Below, piece after piece: positions 45,223 to 60,500 of a DNA stretch of 64,000 nucleotides. The position numbers were made by a program, and so were the translations under genes. Below the pieces are notes generated by a model. That model saw only the letters and a list, made by a program, of their open reading frames with translations. It had not been told where the DNA came from and searched no databases. Source of the DNA: Cyclaneusma minus (lineage: Eukaryota; Ascomycota; Leotiomycetes; Marthamycetales; Marthamycetaceae); the NCBI GenBank assembly GCA_037179335.1, contig JAKZHN010000015.1, positions 1 through 64,000 on the forward strand, written 5' to 3'. Within the stretch, counting starts at the first letter, position 1. The number at the start of each line of letters is the position of its first letter.

Positions 45223-48200
45223 AAAGCCCCGCCTATTGGCTTTTTTAAAAATTTAAAATATAAAAATAATAAGAATATAAATTAAAAAACCGCTAGAAAA
45301 AGCCTAAAACAAAGCATTGCTAAAATTTCCTATATAAATTAAAACAAAAACCAATAGTAAAAAAAAACTTAAAAAATTACAATTTTATATTATTCAGCCA
45401 AAAATCCTATGCTTTCCAATCTATTTAATATAATATACTAGCCTTAGCAAAAAACCGAATTTTATTTAATAATTTTTTTAATTTTAAATACTAGCCAAAA
45501 AAGCTACTATTAATTGCTATTTAAATTAAAAACGGCAAAAATAATTTTAATAAGTTTTTTAATTTTATTAAAATAAAAACCGACTGCCCGGCCTTTTATT
45601 AATGCGGCGCTAAAGTTCAAACGGCCTAATATATTATTATTAAATATTCTAATTTTAATACAATTAGAAAAAAGCTTAAAATAAATCCAAATATAGATTT
45701 TTTAATAAAATATAAAAGCCAATTTAAATAAATTTGTTATTTAATAATAAAAACAGAATTATTTAATTAATATAAAATTTTTAATAAATTATAAAAGCCC
45801 AATTTTCCGGTTTTTTTTAAATAAATAAATAATAAAAGCAAGCTATCATTTTTTAAAATATAGCTTTAAATTAGCTTGCAATAATTAAAATAATAAAATT
45901 ATATTAAAAGTTATCCGGCTATTATTTATTAATTAAAAGCAAAAAGCGCGCAATTAATAAAGCCTGTTAAAATTAAAAGCTATAATTATAAAAAGTCCTA
46001 AAAATTATATGCAATATTTTGAAAATTAATTAATTTTTAAAAACATAATAGCAGATATATATAATTAATTAATTTAAATAACATTTTGGCGCAAATACTA
46101 ATAGTATATTTAATAGCGCATTAATATTTTGCAAATAAAAAAATAAGGTATTTTATTAATTTTTCTATATATTATAAAAAACAATTTATAAATTTATAAT
46201 AAATTCAAAAAAAATCTTTATTGCAAAGCACAATTTTTTTTATATTTATTTTTAAATTTAAAATAACCCTTTTTATCTAGTTTTTATTTAGGCCAAAGCC
46301 AGCAATTTGCTAAATAAAGCCAGCCAAATACAATTAATTACTAATTTATTAAAATTTATTAAAGCCAAATATTATAAATATAAAACAATTATAATAAATC
46401 ATGCTTATAATAGAATGTAAATGCAATATTAATAGCATTAAAATTTTAATTATTATATAATAAAAATATATAAAATGCAATGGTATTTTTTTTTAATAAA
46501 ACTCCGGCAAAAAAGAATATTAAATAGAAATTAAACGATTTAATAATTAAAATATATTATTATAATTATAAAAGCAAATAAATAAAATATTAAATTATAT
46601 TTATAGGCCCAAATATAATATATCCATTTGCTATTTTAATAGCAAAGTATAATTTGCGGTCTAAATATTTATTATTATTTTCTTTTGAAAAAAAAACAAT
46701 TATTATTAAAATATTAAAAATAATCCGGAAAAAACCCGGGAATATATAAAATAGCGGCTAGGCAATAAAAAAAAGACGGGAAAGCCTTTAAAAAAACTCC
46801 GGAGTAATTAGGAATAATAAATCATACAATAATAGGCGTTTAGGGGCAAGCAAAATCACCAAAAACACTTGGAAAATTATTTTCAAAACAAAAATCATAT
46901 CCTATAAAATACTCAAGGCGGGTAACAAGGCCGTTATATTAAAATTAGCAAAATACAAATGCCGGGATATATCTAAGCCATTAATAAAAGCCAAAGAAAC
47001 AATAGATCGCTAAAACTAGCCAATGTATTTGCAATTCAAATAAAATCGACCAATTAAAAAAACATTTAAAATTAAATTAGTTAAAATTAATTTAAATCCC
47101 GCTAATAATTATAAACTTAAAAATATTATTATTTTAGAAAAGTGCTAAAAAGAATTGCTAAAAAAATAAAATTGGTTTTTTTTATTGGCATTTAATATAT
47201 TTTAATTGGTATTTGCTATAATTCTATTTGTATTAAAACTATTTAATATTTAGCTATATTAAATAGCATTGGCTTTCAACTGCTTTTTTTTATTGCCTTT
47301 TTTTTTTAAAAAAAAACCGGTTTTTCTTTTGTTTTTTTAATTATTAGCGACCCGGTTTTAATTTGATTAGCTATTTTAAATTTTAAAGAATTTTAAATTT
47401 ATTGCTATAAATTAGCGTTAATCAAATTAGCTATTACGGCCTTTAGGAGATTTTCGGCCTACCATTATAAATCAATTTTAAATAAATTGGCCATCCCGGC
47501 TTTTTTTTTAGCCTATTATTACTGCAAGCCAAATCTATTAATAATATTTGCTATTTTGCCGGCTTTTATTGCATATTTAAAATCAAGCCCAATAATTGCA
47601 AGTTTTTTAAATAATTAAAATTTATTAGTAAAATGCTTATTAATAATAGCTATATAAATTTACCAAATTCTCCAATTAAAAGCTATAATATTAATAAAAA
47701 TTTTATAAATTATTTTAAAACCGTTAAAAATAATACGGTTTAAATATTTAAAAATTTTAATTTAATAGGCCCTTTGCTAATAAAATGCAAAATCGGGATT
47801 TTTTAATAAAGCTTGCTTTTAATTTTGGCAATAAAATAATAAAATTCAAAATATATAATTAATATATAATAAGTTTTTAAAAATTTATTAATTAGCTTTA
47901 ATTAAATATTAGCCAAATAAAAATTACTAGTATAAATATTAAAATTAAAATTATTAATTTAATTGGCTAAATATTAAAAATTAAGCAATAAATATTTAAT
48001 AATATTAGTAAAAGAATTATTAGCCGCGGCAAAAAAGCCGAAAAAATATAAAAGAATATTAAAGCCTTATTTAAATATATTTAGCTTGTTTACCTTTTCT
48101 GCTATAATATTAATAATAATCATTTTGGCGGGAATTATTAAAGCAAATTTAAATTGAAAATTAAATATATTTTTTAATATAATGCTTGCAAATAAAAATA

Positions 48201-49772
48201 AAAATATTCTATCTTTTAAATATATATAAAAGCAAATTAAAGCCATTTATTTTGAATTGAATTAAATAAAATTAGAAAAAAACGCGTTCGCCTATTTAAT
48301 AATAGTTTTGAATTTTAATATATATAGGAAAAGCCTAGAATTTTTTTAAAAAAAACCAAAATAAATATCAACCGGATTATTATTAATATAAAAAAGCGAA
48401 TTTAGCAAATAATTTCAAAAATAGAAAACTTTAAATTTGGCGAAATTATTATTAATATTGGATTTTTATATAAGCTATTTCTTCTATTGGTAAAAACTTA
48501 AAAATGGCTTAAAAAAACTTTTTTTAATGCAAAGCAAATTTGGAATTGATTTTAAAATTAATTATAAAAGCAGCAGGCCAAAAATGCTTAACAATAGGCT
48601 TTAAATTGATTTTAATAAAAAATTGGAAAATTAAAAAGCCGAAATTGGAAATATTATAAACAGGATTAATAAAATTTAAAAAAGGGCCGGATTAATAGCC
48701 GGCTTAATTAACGAAGTTAAAAAAAGCCTAGAGATTGCTATTGCTATTGGAGTCGAAATTAAAATTGGAATTAAAATTAAAATCGAAGCTAAAGCTGGCT
48801 AAAAAACCATTAAATTTAGGCCAAAAAGAAATATATAAATTAATATTAATAATAGGCTTAATAAAATACTAAATAGCGCTAATAAAGGGTATAATAGGCT
48901 ATTGGCTAAAGCCAATAATAAAATTAATAAATAGCTAATTAAAATTAATAGCAATATTGAAAAACTGCTAATAAAAATAGGCAATTTTAATAAAGCGGAC
49001 CGTTTTAGCAATTGCAATATTTTATTTAGCAGCGTCAAATTAAATAGCTTAAGCGGCTATTTAATATTTTATTTTATTCTAATAACAATTTATAATTTAA
49101 ATTGCAAATTAAGGCATTTAATATAAAATAGGGCTTTTTTTTGTAAAATATTAAAACTTGGAGATTTGGTATAATTTAAAGTATTTTATTATAAAATAGT
49201 CAAAGGGCCGGAAAAAAATAGTAATAAATAAAAAAAAGCGAATAATAATAAAAAGGAAATATAGGAAAAAAAGGGAAATAGTAATGGAAAAAAATGCTGG
49301 AATGCAAAAAGCCGGAAATTTTATAAAAATGGAATTGGAATTTTAATAATTTTCATTTTTATTATTATTAATAAATTAAGCCGCAATTGCGCAAGGCATT
49401 ATAAAATTAAAATTTAGAAATAATAATAATAATAATATAATTGCATAAGGCTTATACCATATATAAAAGCATATAAAAAAATAAGCCTCATATATAATCA
49501 CTATTATTTAAAAAATTCAAAAAGCCAAAAACCCAATTATAAATTGGAATATTATTAAAATTATAATAATTTCAAAAATCTATTGCTATTGAAAAGGAAA
49601 TTTATTAATATTGCTATATTTAGCGGCCCACAATTTATTTATAATTAAAACATTCCAATAATATTAACAATCTTTTTTAGAATAATTTTCGCCCAAAGGA
49701 AATTCGGCATTAAGCTGGCTTTTACCAAAGTTTTTAAGCTTGTTTAATTTATTATTTTAATCACTATTTCAT

Positions 49773-49816
49773 GGCCTTAGTAGCTAGATAACGATTAAGA
49801 TTAATACATAAATAAA
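49773..49816 (+). repeat. Dispersed repeat B, copy 1
   Basis: GGCCTTAGTAGCTAGATAAC followed by GATTAAGATTAATACATAAA. Direct repeat of 61018-61058, which has T or A at the corresponding C or G of non-GpC sites and keeps TAGCTAG. A 67-codon minus-strand frame covers this copy (49764-49967, ending LNRYLATKAMK); not recognised. Confidence 0.7.
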
Positions 49817-51215
49817 TATCCATATTCATATTTTCCTTGCCTTTAAAGCCATTATTTTTCTCTACTCTAAAAATACCAGATTTTTTAAAATTGTTTTTAA
49901 AATTTATATATTTACTGGAAAACCCTATGCCATTTTTATTAATATTAATACCTTTATTTTTGATCACCCGCTTTGGTTTATAATTTATTTTAAAATCTAA
50001 TTATGCTTATTAGCTGGGCCTATAATAATTAATATTAATTGTAGCTTTTTTGCAATATTATAATTTATTTGCTTTAATTATAATAATAATATATAATTTT
50101 TTATTAGGCGGTAGAAAATAAAGTATAATAAAGTATAAAGCAATAAATATAAATATTAAAAATTGCAAAACAACTATATAGAAATTTTTAATTGGCTTGT
50201 TTATTATAGGCGAAATATTTATATATATAATTAAACTAATTGCTATATAAGCTAAATTATATATATAAGCTAATATTAAATAATTAAATATATTATTTTA
50301 TTATAGAATTATTTTACAGCCTTTTATGCATATATATATAATTAAATTATATAAAATTAAAATCGCATAAAAGATTTGCTTTATTAGCCTTTATACCCGG
50401 CTTAAATAGGAAATTTGAATTATTTATTTAATATAAAATATATTTACTTAAACCCCTTTTTTTCTTAGCCCGCAATAAATATGCTTTTATTTATTTTTAT
50501 TTTATAGCTAGCAGCTTTATTATAAGCTTTTTTTAGATATTAATTAATAATAGCTTTAATTTATGCTTTTTAATATAATATATTTTAATTAAATATTTTA
50601 AAATAAAACCCAGAATAATTTTAATAAATTATAAAATAAATTAGCAATATAAAATAATAATTGCCCCAGTATTTATTATATTAATAAGCAATCACCTATA
50701 AAAAAAAGCCCGGGCATTTATAGCTATATTATTTAAAACGAAAGCCGATAATATTAATATTGCATTAAAAAAAGCTTTTTAACCAAAGGCATTTAAAGCA
50801 AATATTAATAGCGCTATTAGATTTAAAATTTCGATATTTTAATTAAAGCTATATAAAGCCAATACTAATAATAATAATAAAACGAAATTACCAAAAAGGC
50901 TAAAATAGCTATTGCTTACTAGCCCTTTTTTCCAAAATCCGTTAGCTAAAAATAACAATTTTATTAATTATATATTGCCTAAAAAGCCTTATTATATTTA
51001 TATCCTTTAATTTTATAAAAACAATAAATCTTTTTCGCTTAACATATTTAATAAATTGCTTAATTATAATTATGCCTTTTAACTTTATAAAGATAATAAA
51101 GCTTTTTCGCTTAATATATTTAATAAATTATTTAATTATAAATATCCTTCTTAATCCTTTAAAAAGCTTAGCGCCGGAAATTACAATCCAATATTTTTAA
51201 ATGTTTATTATATTA

Positions 51216-51430
51216 ATATTATAGCGCGGGCCAAAGGTTACGTGGAATAGCAAGGCAGGGCATAGGTTAATAATGTGTATTAAATTAAAAAGAGAAAAGA
51301 TTTAGGGCGGGAAGCTTTTTAAAAAAGCTTTAAGCGGAAATTGGAAATGCTAGCGCTAGTTATTTGCGCCGGACCGATTACGGGCCGGGGTCACGTGGCT
51401 GGCTATTGCGGCCTGGGGCCGTTATAATCA
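51216..51430. other. GC-richer relic patch in AT-rich DNA
   Basis: About 215 bp with much higher GC than its surroundings, including GCGCGGGCCAAAGGTTACGT near the start and CGGGCCGGGGTCACGTGGCT near the end. Contains the palindrome AAGCTTTTTTAAAAAAGCTT-like at about 51,326-51,344. No coding frame. Perhaps a late insertion or a segment that escaped mutation. Confidence 0.6.
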
Positions 51431-53284
51431 GCAATAATAAAAGCAATAATAATAATCCCTTAATTAATAATCCCGGTTTAGATTTTGCGCTTTATTTTTC
51501 TACCAAAAATACAAATACTAATATAAAAGAATAAATAAATTATATTATTATAATAACTATATATAAGGCTAATATATTATATATAGCAAGTATTATAATA
51601 TATTAAAAATAACTTAAAAATTGGAAATCAAAATTTCGAAAACAAATTTAATATTAATTTTGCAATTGTTTTTAATTTACCCAAAAGAATTTCCGCAAAA
51701 AAAAAACACCATTCCTATTAGCTTAAAATAGAAAAAATATATTATTAATAAGATTTTGCCTATATTCGGTTTATTAATCTTTTTAATAATAGCAAAAATA
51801 ATAATGATAATAAGCCTTTTAATATATTTAATAAATCGCTTAATGCGGCCGCGTTATTATACAATAATTTATTTAAAAAAAATCAATAGCCAAATATATT
51901 AAATATATTTTAAATTTTATAATTAATATTTTATTTATATTCTAATTTATAAAATATTTAAAAAAAATCCCTAATTTAACCTTTATAAAAAATATTAAAA
52001 GTAAGTTTTTTAATAGGGTTAAAATAAATTAGCTTTATACCCATTTTTAATTATATATTTATTTTATGTAGGATTATATTTATATAATTTTAAAATAATA
52101 ATAAAAATATAAAAAACCTGGTAGGGCTAAAATTTATAATATAGTAAAAAAACTATTATAATTCCATAAATATTTTAGGCCTTTAAAACTATATATGAAA
52201 ATGCTTAAATTTATATTTTTGCAATAAATTTATATTTTTGCAATAAATTTGGAATTTGGTATTGCTATAATAAATAATTTATTATTAAATTTATTTTTTA
52301 TGTATAATTATATTTAATAATATTTTAGCGGCTTAGATTATATTTTGTATTGCGGTTTTAAAATAGCCAAATATTTGCAATTTTAAAGCATTAAAAAACA
52401 AAATTATTTAGGCAAAATTGCGCTATTTATATAATAAATTTTTAATTATTATGCAATATATTAAAACTGGTTTAAATTGTAATGAGGTTTTGGCTTTAAA
52501 TGATAGAATTATTAGCTTTTGTTTTTTGCCGTATTTAATAGCTGGATTATTGCTATATTTTTTTAATTTATAATTGCGGCATTATTTAAATAAAAGTGTG
52601 CTAAGCAATTGGCTTTTAAATGGTTTAAGACTTTATATATAAATATCAATATAGGCGATTTTGGTAATATAAATTATTATAGCGAGTTTTATAGCGAGTT
52701 CTTTTTATTTTAATAAAAATAGCAATAATGGATAATTTATTTTAAAAAAGGGTATTAAATAAAATAAAAATAAAAATATATTTAATATTTATAATAAAAA
52801 TATTAATTCATAATGCTAATATTATTATTATAAATTAAATATTTGAATTTAGAAAAAATATATTAAATTAAAAGGAATTTAGCGATATTTTATTATTAAA
52901 TTGGGAATATTGCTTTTTTAAGCAAGATTTGATTAATAATTGCAAGCTTAGCTATTAAGCGGAAATAGTAATTATTATAAAATTTTAATTATAAAATTAT
53001 TAGCCCGATTTTCTTATACCGGTAAATTATTATTATTAATTTTAATAATCCGTATATAATTATTAATGATTTTATTTATATATTTAATAATTAAAAAAAA
53101 TGGATATAAATTGAAATTTGAAATTTAAATTGCGTCAATTTTTTAATTAATTGGGAAATTATATTATAATATTTTTAAATTAAATTAATTTATTTCAATT
53201 TAAATAGGCCTTTTTATTGCAATTATGATATATTTATATTTATTTAAATTCGATTTATTTTTCCGCTTGTTTTTAATATACCCA

Positions 53285-53312
53285 CCTATATATATATATA
53301 TATATATATATA
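53285..53312. repeat. (TA)n microsatellite
   Basis: About 14 TA dinucleotides, followed by GGTATTGGTATT. Confidence 0.85.
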
Positions 53313-53371
53313 TTGGTATTGGTATTAAATAATAATACCGAGACTATTTAATTATTTTGCTTGTTTTATAT

Positions 53372-53448
53372 AATAAATGGATACAAATCCCTATATATAT
53401 TATATAAATATCCATATATATCCTGCTTTAAATTTAAGGCAGGAAACC
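53372..53448 (+). repeat. Dispersed repeat C, left copy
   Basis: ACAAATCCCTATATATATTA, then AATATCCATATATATCCTGC, then TTTAAATTTAAGGCAGGAAA. Inverted relative to 63233-63310 and homologous to the left end of the 34630-35281 element, where TATATA reads CACACA. Confidence 0.8.
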
Positions 53449-54467
53449 CTTTTTTTTAATTTGGGGCCTTGTCGGCGTATAATAAAAATCGGAATAACTT
53501 TAATTTAAACCTAAGGCTTTATTAATATACAATAAATTTGGAATAAGCTTATTTTTAAACGCGCTAAATAGCTGGTAGCGGCTGCCTGCCACCGCTAATC
53601 TTTTGTTTATTTTGGTATTTTTAATTTTAAGCTTTTAGGCTTTTTAATATTCGCGCAATTTTATTTTACAATATTGCGACTAGCCTGCCCCATGCTGTTT
53701 TTTAACGATATTAAAAATAATAAAAATAATATGCTTTTGCACCGCTATCCCCTATTTCCAAAGGCCCAATTTAATTTCTTTTAAACCGTTAAAAATGCTT
53801 GCAATAAGCTTGGGAAAGCTTATAGCTTTGCTATAATAGTGAGATTTATTTAAAAGCGCAAAATAATTAAAGAAGCTATATTTTAAAAATAAAAGATTTT
53901 TCTAGCTTATGTTTTCTTTTAAATATATAGACCGAAAATTTATTAATGCATTTTTAATTTTGGATTCAGGCCTATAATATTTACCAAAAGATTTAATTGT
54001 TTTTATTCGGTTATTATAAATAAGGAAAAATCTGGGTTTTATTTTATTTATCGCTAATATGCAAAATATAGCTGCTATAATTACTTTTTGATAAACATCG
54101 GCGCCTTTTTTTAATTTAAAAAGCCTAGTAATAAAAAATTACGCACCCCCTTTTAATATACTTTTACCAATATTTCCAATAATTAAATTCGGATTTTATT
54201 AAATAACAAAAGGCGCAAGATAAATCTCGATGCTTTTTTGCTTTTATACTATAATATTAATAATACTTTAAAAAAAATCAAAATCAAAATATTGGTTATT
54301 GAATATTTATTATTATTTTGGAAAATACGCTTAAAAGGTTTAATTGAATGTATTTAATTAAAATAAATAATAATTATTATTTAAAATGCTTTTTTATAAT
54401 GCTTAAGCAATTAGCTAAATATTTTAAGAATAATGGAAATTTGCTGTTGCTTAATTTAATCTATAAA

Positions 54468-54522
54468 ACCATTTATATATACCAGAGTGAATTGCGGTTT
54501 TAAAAGCAATATTTTTCAAACC
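54468..54522 (+). repeat. Dispersed repeat A, copy 2
   Basis: ACCATTTATATATACCAGAG, then TGAATTGCGG, then TTTTAAAAGCAATATTTTTC. Direct repeat of 40611-40664, 13.9 kb away; more AT-mutated after AGCAAT. Confidence 0.75.
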
Positions 54523-57500
54523 CTTTTTAATTAATTTTTCTTGCTTTTAAAAGTTTGCCGGTGCCATTTAAAAGGTTTCCGGACTATTTTTAATGGTGGT
54601 GGCGGCTTTGGAAATAAAGGGATTAATTGTTTTTAATGTTTATATTGAAAACAAAAACAATATCACTCACGCTAAAGTGAATTCCTGGTTAAATCGCAAT
54701 ATTATTTCTTAAAATCAGGCTTATTTAAATTGTTTTATCCGGTTTACCTTATTGCTATAAAGCGCAAAGCAATTACAATATTGTTATTGCTATTATAACC
54801 GCAAAAATAAAGCGGCGGTATTAATATGAGCGAAAATTTTATATTTATTATATTTAAGCTAATTGCCAATTACCAAAATAATTTTACAGCTTCAAAAATA
54901 TCGATTTCTAATATTTATATATATTTTAAAAAGGCAAAAAGTTTTAAAACCCTTATTGGCGGATTTAAAAAACGCTAATGGCTTTTATAGCCCAAGGCGC
55001 AAATTTTTTTAAAGCCTTAATTATTAAATTTCCTTTTTTAAAAAATCCGTTGATTTAAAAACTTGCCTTATAAATATATATTGCTATTATTAAAATAATA
55101 TATAAGCTATATTCGGATATTTTTATACCAGCTAGCACCCTTCTAAATATACCTAATTAAATCTTTGCTTAAGCTTTTTAAGGCTTTTTTTCCCCTCCCT
55201 TTATACCAAAATTTTTATAAAAAAACCAATTATTAAGGCCGGCTTTTTATAAAATTAAAATTAGAATTAAAAAACAAATTGGATAAAAGATTACGCCCTT
55301 AATTAGCTTTTTAAATAATTGATTACATTAATTTTAAATTTAATAAGCTAGGCTATTTTAGATTTTTTATAAGCCTTTAAAAGCTTAATAACGGTATAAT
55401 ATTTTTAGGCCCCTAATATAAAAGCAGCCCAAGCCTTAATTAAAAATCATAATTAATTTCTTTTTAAAAAACACTTTGTTTTTAAAAGCCTTATTTTCTA
55501 TTTTTATTTATAAAATATTTAAAAACCTATTCTTATTAAAAAAGATTAATTATAATTAACCGAAATTTAAAAAAACAATAAAAAAAATTACTTAAAATTA
55601 AAAATTCTTTAAGCGGTATAGCAAAAAATACGGCTTTTTAATTATTAAATACGCTTTAGCAAAGCAAGCTAATAAATTCATTAAAATGCGTATATTATTA
55701 AATTTAAAATCCAAAATTTGCAAGCTATTTAAAGCCTATTTTAAGGCTATTTAATGATTTAATTGCTAATATTAAAAATACATTGCAAAAATATGCATTG
55801 AAAATATTTTCATTTATAATAAATATATAAAAGCCTATTATATTAAAAGATGTCCTAAAATGAAATTATTAAAATATACCAATTGCAAATATATAAGCTA
55901 TAAATTCTTTTTACCTTTATATAAAATTTTAAAATTTAAGCATAAAATAATATATTAATGCTTTAAAAACAAATTTATATTTTATAATAAAAATATAATA
56001 AAAATATTATTTTAACCAATTATTTAATAATAAAAGCCCCCTTATAAAATTTTTCTCTTTTTTTGCCAATTTTAAATAAAATAAAATAAAATTTAAATAT
56101 ACGTTGTTTTGTTATTTTATTTTTAAAATCCTATTTTTTTAAAAAGCAAAAGTAATTATTAATTTAATTTAATTTACCCGCAGAATAACAAAAACGCTAT
56201 TATATTATTGGATTTGCTAAAATCTATTTTTTTTTTCAATTATTTATTAATAAAAACTAAATTAAAGCTTTAAGTTTTCCAATATTTTTATTTTTTAAAA
56301 GAAAGCATAGAAAAAAACCAATTTAATAATTTTAAAAAAGCTATTTTTAAACCATTCAATTTTTATAAACAATTTAGCCAAATTTAATACCAAAAATATT
56401 ATTAATAATAAAGTTTTTAAATTGCTAAAAATAATTAATCTAATAATAGCAAAAACAATTTTATAAATAAGGTTAAAAAAATAATGCAAAATATAATAAA
56501 ATCCCAAACATAACCAGGCAATTAAATATGCTAAACAACTATAAAAAAACCCCTTTTTAAATTTACCAATATATAAACAAGCAAAGAAAGCAAGCAAAAA
56601 AATAAATAATAAAATAAAAATAATTATTTAAAAAACAGATTTTTATAAAGTTTTTTAAAAAAAATAAAAAATAGGCAAAAATAAAAAATTATATTTCCCC
56701 CAATTCTTTAAAATTCCTACTATTACAATACCAAAATTGTTTTTTCGGCAATTAATTTTTATAGCAATTGTAAAAAATTTAAAGCAAAAATATTTTTTCT
56801 ACCATTTTTGGCCAATTTAATAAATTTAAAAAAATACCAATATTTTTTAAAATTTCCGGAAAATAATTGGAAAAATATAAAATAAAATATTAAAAAGTCT
56901 TTTTTGCAAATAAAAATTCTATAAAACCGCAAAACCGTTTAGCATTTTATTTTATATTTAAAAAGTTATTTTACCAATAATTAAAATATATATTTAAAAG
57001 CTATTTATAGCCTATTTAAAACAAAGCTATTATTTCAATTAATTTAAAATTGCTTGTATAATTGTTTTTTGAAAATTAGGCAAAAACAAACTATATTATA
57101 TTAATAACCTATAAATTAATAGCTTTTTTAAATATTTTGAAAAAGGATTTAAAAAAATAATAATTAAAAAACTAGCTATTTTAATTAAATAATATTTTTT
57201 GCTTTTTTTTTAGCAAATTAAAAACAAAAGCAAAAAAGCATTTATATAATATTAGAATTTTTAATTAGCCAAAGTTATAAAATTTAAATTTAAAATCCAT
57301 AATAAATAATATTAGTTTTTAATTTTAATATTTTAAAAGCATTTAATAACATTTTTTATAAAAAACTAATTTATATTTTATATAATAAAAAAGTCCCGGC
57401 GTATTTTTAATTTTTTTTAAAGCTTTTTATTAAACCGCAAAATCATTTTTAGCATTAATAATAAAAAATCGGAAATATTTAAAATTAATACCAGTATTTT

Positions 57501-60500
57501 CCAAAAATTCCTAATATTATTATTTTTTTACTTTTTTATTTATTTTTTAAAATTTTTACGCATTTGCAATTTATTATATAGCCTAATTACAGCTATAGGC
57601 TTTATTAATAACGTTAATATATTAATATAAAATTAATTAATTTTTGCAAATAAATAATTTTTTTAAAAAAGAAATACTTTAAATTGGGCAATAAAATACA
57701 ACGCTATTTTTATTTTTTATAAATATGAATTTGTATATTTTTCTGCGCAAATTAAATATAAAAATATATATTATAAAATTCAAATTAATAATATTATTAT
57801 TATTATTTTAAAAAATGTATATTTTAGGCTTTTAATTAAATTTCAATTTTAAATAAAGGTCTTATTTTAAATATAAATTATAAAACCAATTTGCCTAATT
57901 TTAGGCAATATTTAAATTTATAAAATTAATATAAAAAGCATTGCTAAATAAGGCCCAAATAATATATATAATAATAATTAAAACAATTATAATTTATAAA
58001 GCATTAATTATATATATGCCAAAAAATAATAGTAAAACTTTTACTAAATTAAGCTATTTGCAATTGCTAATTATTAAATAAAATAGCGTTTTGGGCTGCT
58101 AATAAAAGCATTTAAAGCTATTTTAATTAGGCTATTAAAAACAAAGGCAAAAATTGCTTTTTTATATATATATGAATTTATTAATTACCAAAAGAAAATA
58201 CCAGGCCGTATTTGTAAAAAACTTCAAAACGCCATTAAAAAATAGCCTATTAAAAACCGCCATTAATAACCAAATAAGAAAAATCCAAAAAGCTATTATT
58301 AAATTTACCAATTAATAACCAAATTCGCTAAATAATATAATATAGGGCTATTAAATTAAATTTGCCAAAAAAGAACGGCTATAATTTTGGCCAATTAAAA
58401 AAATAAAAACAAAAGCCCATTTTTTAATATAAATTCATTTATAATTAACCAAAAAAGCAAAAACCAATTTTATTATATTTGGCAAAAAAAATAAAACAAA
58501 TATAAAAAATTGGTTTTGCCTAAATAATATATTTTTGCTTATAATAAAAATAAAATATTACTTAATTATTCTAGCCTTTTTAATATTTTTTATAGCCTTT
58601 AATATTTTTTGGCAATATAGCTTAGAACAAAAACTTTTTTTATAATGCGCAAAGTTTTATATTATATATTTAAATACCTATAGAAATATATTTACCAAAT
58701 AGCTAAATATTTTTTTATTTAATACAATTATTATAATTTAGGCCCTTTATATTAAAAGCTTTGCTTTATTAATTACCAAAATATAATTATTATTAAAAAA
58801 AGCCTTAAAGCTATTAATAAATAAATTTTCTTTAAAAAAATGCTAAAATAATTCGCTTTTGCCAATTTGGTTTTAAAGGCTATAAATAATAATATAAAAC
58901 GCCGAAAACAATTAGCAATTAAGGCTAAGCGGCTGCTAGTAAATTAAAAAGCCTAAAAACAACAGGAGAAAAAGAATAGGAAAAAATTATATAGCAAAAA
59001 GGTATTTTAAAATAAGGGATAAAATATAGTAGGAAAAAGCCTAAAAAAATTAATTTAATTTTTTTTATTAGCCTTATATAATATTGCCCTATTATAGCTT
59101 TTATAGCCCTAATAGTATAATATAAACCGGCTTAAACCTATTTAAAAGGCGTAAAAGCTTTAAAAAAGCTTTTTGCCTTTTTAAAAACAATATAAATTAT
59201 ATTAAATATTTTTAATTAATTAAAACACCCCTTTAGCAAGATTCCGGCAAACTGACGCTGGTTTTTTATTTATAATTAGATTTTCCAATATAAATTAATT
59301 AATTTATAATCTGCGCTTAGTTTGCAAATCTACTAAATAAATAAATCGGATATTAAATCCAATATATATATTGCTAGCATGTTTTTTAAGAGCTATTATT
59401 AAATATGCAATTTAGGCAATAATTATTAAAATATAGAAAATATTTATTTAAATGGTTTTTAATGGTTTGCCAATCTTTTTTAGCTATTGCTACCGCCGTC
59501 AGCCTTATTTTTAAAATTTAAAATTTAAAATTTTAAAAACTTTTTAGCTTAATTAGTATTTATAATATTGGTAATTAATATTTTTATTGGCGGAAATCAT
59601 TATAGTATTTATGCTAGCTAATTTATGGCTAATTAAAAATTATATTTTCATTGCTTTAAATTTTTTTAATTCTTTTTGCTATATATCTTTCCGCTATTGC
59701 CGGTAAATATTCGCGGTATACCGATTTTTTATTAAAAGCCAGGGTTTTAAACCGCTAGATTTTTAAAAACTAATATGCGCCAATTTTTTCATTTTTTTTA
59801 CATTTTTTTTCAAATTTTTTTTCCAGCCAAGTTCCGCCTTATAGCCGGTATAGTGCCGCTGAAAAACCGGCTTGCAATTAATAATTAATATACGCTAAGC
59901 CAATTTTCTTTTACGGATTTATATTATAATATTTTTTTAGCCGGCTTTTAATAAATGGCCGGCAATATTATATATATGCATATATATATTATTTTTATTT
60001 ATAGCGGCTTTTATTTAAAAAATAATTATAATTGGGCTTTAGCTTTAATTCGGCGGATTTTTATTTGCGGCATTAAAAATAATAATCCTAATATTTTTGC
60101 TATATTAGATTTTTTTTATAGGCTAGGCCGTTTGGGGCATTAAATGCAAAAAAATATAATATAGAAAATATAATTTATTTTTTTAAGCTGGCAAAAAAAA
60201 TGGACAATTATTAAATAATGAGAAAAAGATTGTAGCTTTTAAAATGGTTTTTTAAAGAATTATTAAATATTGGATTTTGGTATATTTTAATGCAGCGCAT
60301 TGATTTAAAGTTATTTTAATATAATATTAAAGAAAATTAAACTGGGCTATAAATTTTGGAATATTAGAATTTGATTTTTAACGTTTATTTGCTTTATTTA
60401 AAAAAAGGTTTAAAGTATAGTTTTATTTATTATATATAGGATTTGGCCTTTAAATAAACCGGCCCGTTGGAAAAAATACGCTAAAAAATATAGCCAATAA

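Noticed and set aside
56295..56597. 100-codon minus-strand hydrophobic frame
   Set aside because: Leu/Ile/Phe-rich composition follows from A/T codons; no domain, no coding signal, AT-rich surroundings.
59955..60143. 62-codon frame ending FFYRLGRLGH
   Set aside because: Somewhat protein-like at the end, possibly an element relic, but too short and unrecognised to call.
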